Assembly: GCA_947178685.1 (NCBI GenBank)
Contig: CAMWZE010000119.1
Span: forward strand, 1-5,745
Source of the DNA: an uncultured Porphyromonadaceae bacterium
Lineage (GTDB): Bacteria; Bacteroidota; Bacteroidia; Bacteroidales; Muribaculaceae
Reading direction: 5' to 3'
DNA length: 5,745 nucleotides
The notes under the pieces are model-generated. The model did not search any database. It had not been told where the DNA came from and worked only from the letters and a program-made list of their open reading frames with translations. Positions 4,454-5,745 of the stretch are shown in pieces (position 1 is the first letter of the stretch; every line of letters begins with the position of its first letter). Both the position numbers and the translations under genes were made by a program.

Positions 4454-5745
4454 ATGAACGTAGAAGATATTACCCCCGGACTGAAAGGGGTGAAGGCCTG
4501 GAGAGAGACAGTGGTGATACCCACATATGAGGTGGGCGCGCCTGAGAAGAACCCGATTTTCCTTGAGAAACGTGTGTATCAGGGTTCAAGCGGCGTGGTT
4601 TACCCTTACCCGGTGATCGAGAAGATCTCCGACGAGAAGACCGACCATGAATGGAAGGCTGTGTTTCTTGAAAACGAGTATATTAAGGTGATGATCCTTC
4701 CCGAATTGGGGGGACGTGTGCAGATGGCCTACGACAAGATACGCCGCCGCCACTTCGTATACTACAACCATGTTATCAAGCCCGCGCTCGTGGGTCTGGC
4801 CGGTCCCTGGATCTCCGGCGGTATAGAGTTCAACTGGCCGCAGCATCATCGCCCCAGCACCTACATGCCCGTAGACAGCGATATAGAGCAGAACGCCGAC
4901 GGCTCGGTGACGGTGTGGGTGAACGAGACGGAACGGATGTTTCATCAGCGCGGCATGGCGGGATTCACCCTGCGTCCCGGGTGTGCCTACCTTGAGATAA
5001 AGGGGCGCGTATACAACGGCACCGAACTGCCACAGACATTCCTCTGGTGGGCCAATCCGGCGGTGGCTGTCAACGACCGTTACCGTTCGGTGTTCCCCCC
5101 CGACATCAACGCCGTGTTCGACCATGGCAAACGCGCGGTGTCGTCGTTCCCCATAGCCACCGGCACCTACTACAAGATGGACTATTCGGCCGGAGTGGAT
5201 ATAGCCAACTACAAGAATATCTTCGTGCCCACATCATATATGGCCGTCAATTCGAAATATGACTTCGAGGGTGGTTATGAGGAGGATACACAGGCCGGTA
5301 TGCTGCATGTGGCATCCCACCATGTGAGCCCCGGCAAGAAACAGTGGACCTGGGGCAACGGTGATTTCGGCCGCGCGTGGGACCGCTGTCTCACCGATGA
5401 TGACGGACCGTATATCGAGCTGATGGCCGGAGTGTTTACCGAAAACCAGCCCGACTTCACCTGGCTCATGCCCTACGAGGAGAAGGAATTCACACAATAT
5501 TTCATGCCCTACCGCGAGCTCGGCATGGTGAAGAATGCATCGAAAGATATACTCATGAGCATCGCCGCCGACGAAGAGGGTAAGGCTCTATTGAAAGTGT
5601 ATGTGACAAGCCGACAGAACGTTACCGTAAAGGTTACGGACGAGTCCGGCAACGGAATATACGATACAGAGCAGGCGCTTACACCCGATAAGGGGTGGGA
5701 GACGGCCATAGACACCAAGGGGAAGGCGCTTGAGGATCGCAAGGT
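4454..5745 (+). CDS. DUF5107 domain protein, incomplete at the right edge
   Basis: The first 430 codons are open from the ATG at 4454 to the window end. The sequence matches my memory of Bacteroidales DUF5107 proteins, which are often about 1,000 residues or more with C-terminal tetratricopeptide repeats; that part would lie outside the window. There is no signal peptide or membrane segment, so a cytoplasmic location is expected. The DUF5107 domain spans about 14-355 and probably has a galactose-mutarotase-like beta-sandwich fold. Conserved-looking motifs are NPIFLEKRVYQGSSG (33-47), ILPELGGRV (81-89), GPWISGGIEFNWPQHH (117-132), FLWWANPAV (196-204), KKQWTWGNGDFGRAWD (295-310) and GPYIELMAG (318-326). 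Residues 365-430 look like a beta-rich linker. It follows the transporter by 16 bp with no intervening promoter seen, so co-transcription is likely. An epimerase, lyase or glycoside-processing role on the imported sugar is only an inference. Confidence 0.88.
   Translation, partial: MNVEDITPGLKGVKAWRETVVIPTYEVGAPEKNPIFLEKRVYQGSSGVVYPYPVIEKISDEKTDHEWKAVFLENEYIKVMILPELGGRVQMAYDKIRRRHFVYYNHVIKPALVGLAGPWISGGIEFNWPQHHRPSTYMPVDSDIEQNADGSVTVWVNETERMFHQRGMAGFTLRPGCAYLEIKGRVYNGTELPQTFLWWANPAVAVNDRYRSVFPPDINAVFDHGKRAVSSFPIATGTYYKMDYSAGVDIANYKNIFVPTSYMAVNSKYDFEGGYEEDTQAGMLHVASHHVSPGKKQWTWGNGDFGRAWDRCLTDDDGPYIELMAGVFTENQPDFTWLMPYEEKEFTQYFMPYRELGMVKNASKDILMSIAADEEGKALLKVYVTSRQNVTVKVTDESGNGIYDTEQALTPDKGWETAIDTKGKALEDRK

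Noticed and set aside
4586..5125. Minus-strand open frame opposite the DUF5107 gene
   Set aside because: The plus strand encodes continuous DUF5107 motifs across this interval, so the minus-strand frame is a shadow.

Overview
The window looks like chromosomal DNA from a Bacteroidales bacterium, most plausibly a moderately GC-rich gut lineage such as Muribaculaceae. This rests on remembered protein resemblance and style, not on a search. The pyruvate kinase, AraC regulator and DUF5107 protein all resemble Bacteroidales homologues. Shine-Dalgarno sites are absent ahead of the starts, leaders are A-rich, matches to the Bacteroidetes -7 promoter box TAnnTTTG lie between the divergent genes, and ATA is common for isoleucine despite the GC-rich coding sequence. 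The family-level placement is uncertain.

Layout. Positions 1-229 hold no recognisable gene. They carry an array of about eight degenerate 18-bp units (43-186) followed by two 22-bp units (187-230) that run into the start codon of pyk. The pyruvate kinase gene (230-1648, +) is complete. A 39-bp gap without a convincing terminator separates it from a convergent AraC-family regulator gene (1688-2674, -). Between that gene and the next, divergent one lie 341 bp of regulatory DNA (2675-3015). This DNA contains a 13-bp tandem array with promoter-like boxes just upstream of the regulator start, an AT-rich core with one good -7 box pointing each way, a small hairpin and a second 18-bp tandem array in the leader of the transporter gene. 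A sugar-porter MFS transporter gene (3016-4437, +) follows. Only 16 bp later a DUF5107 protein gene begins (4454, +), which is still open at the right edge of the window.

How the genes may work together. The regulator, transporter and DUF5107 protein form a classic sugar-uptake arrangement. An AraC protein with an N-terminal sugar-sensing cupin is transcribed away from a two-gene operon coding for a proton-linked sugar importer and a cytoplasmic protein with a probable galactose-mutarotase-like fold. I infer that the regulator senses a sugar or glycoside and switches on its import and processing. The substrate cannot be read from the sequence. Pyruvate kinase is a housekeeping glycolytic gene next door; nothing shows that it belongs to this unit. 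The most interesting material is the set of three unrelated-looking short tandem arrays in the two non-coding regions, and the DUF5107 operon, for which I know of no established function.
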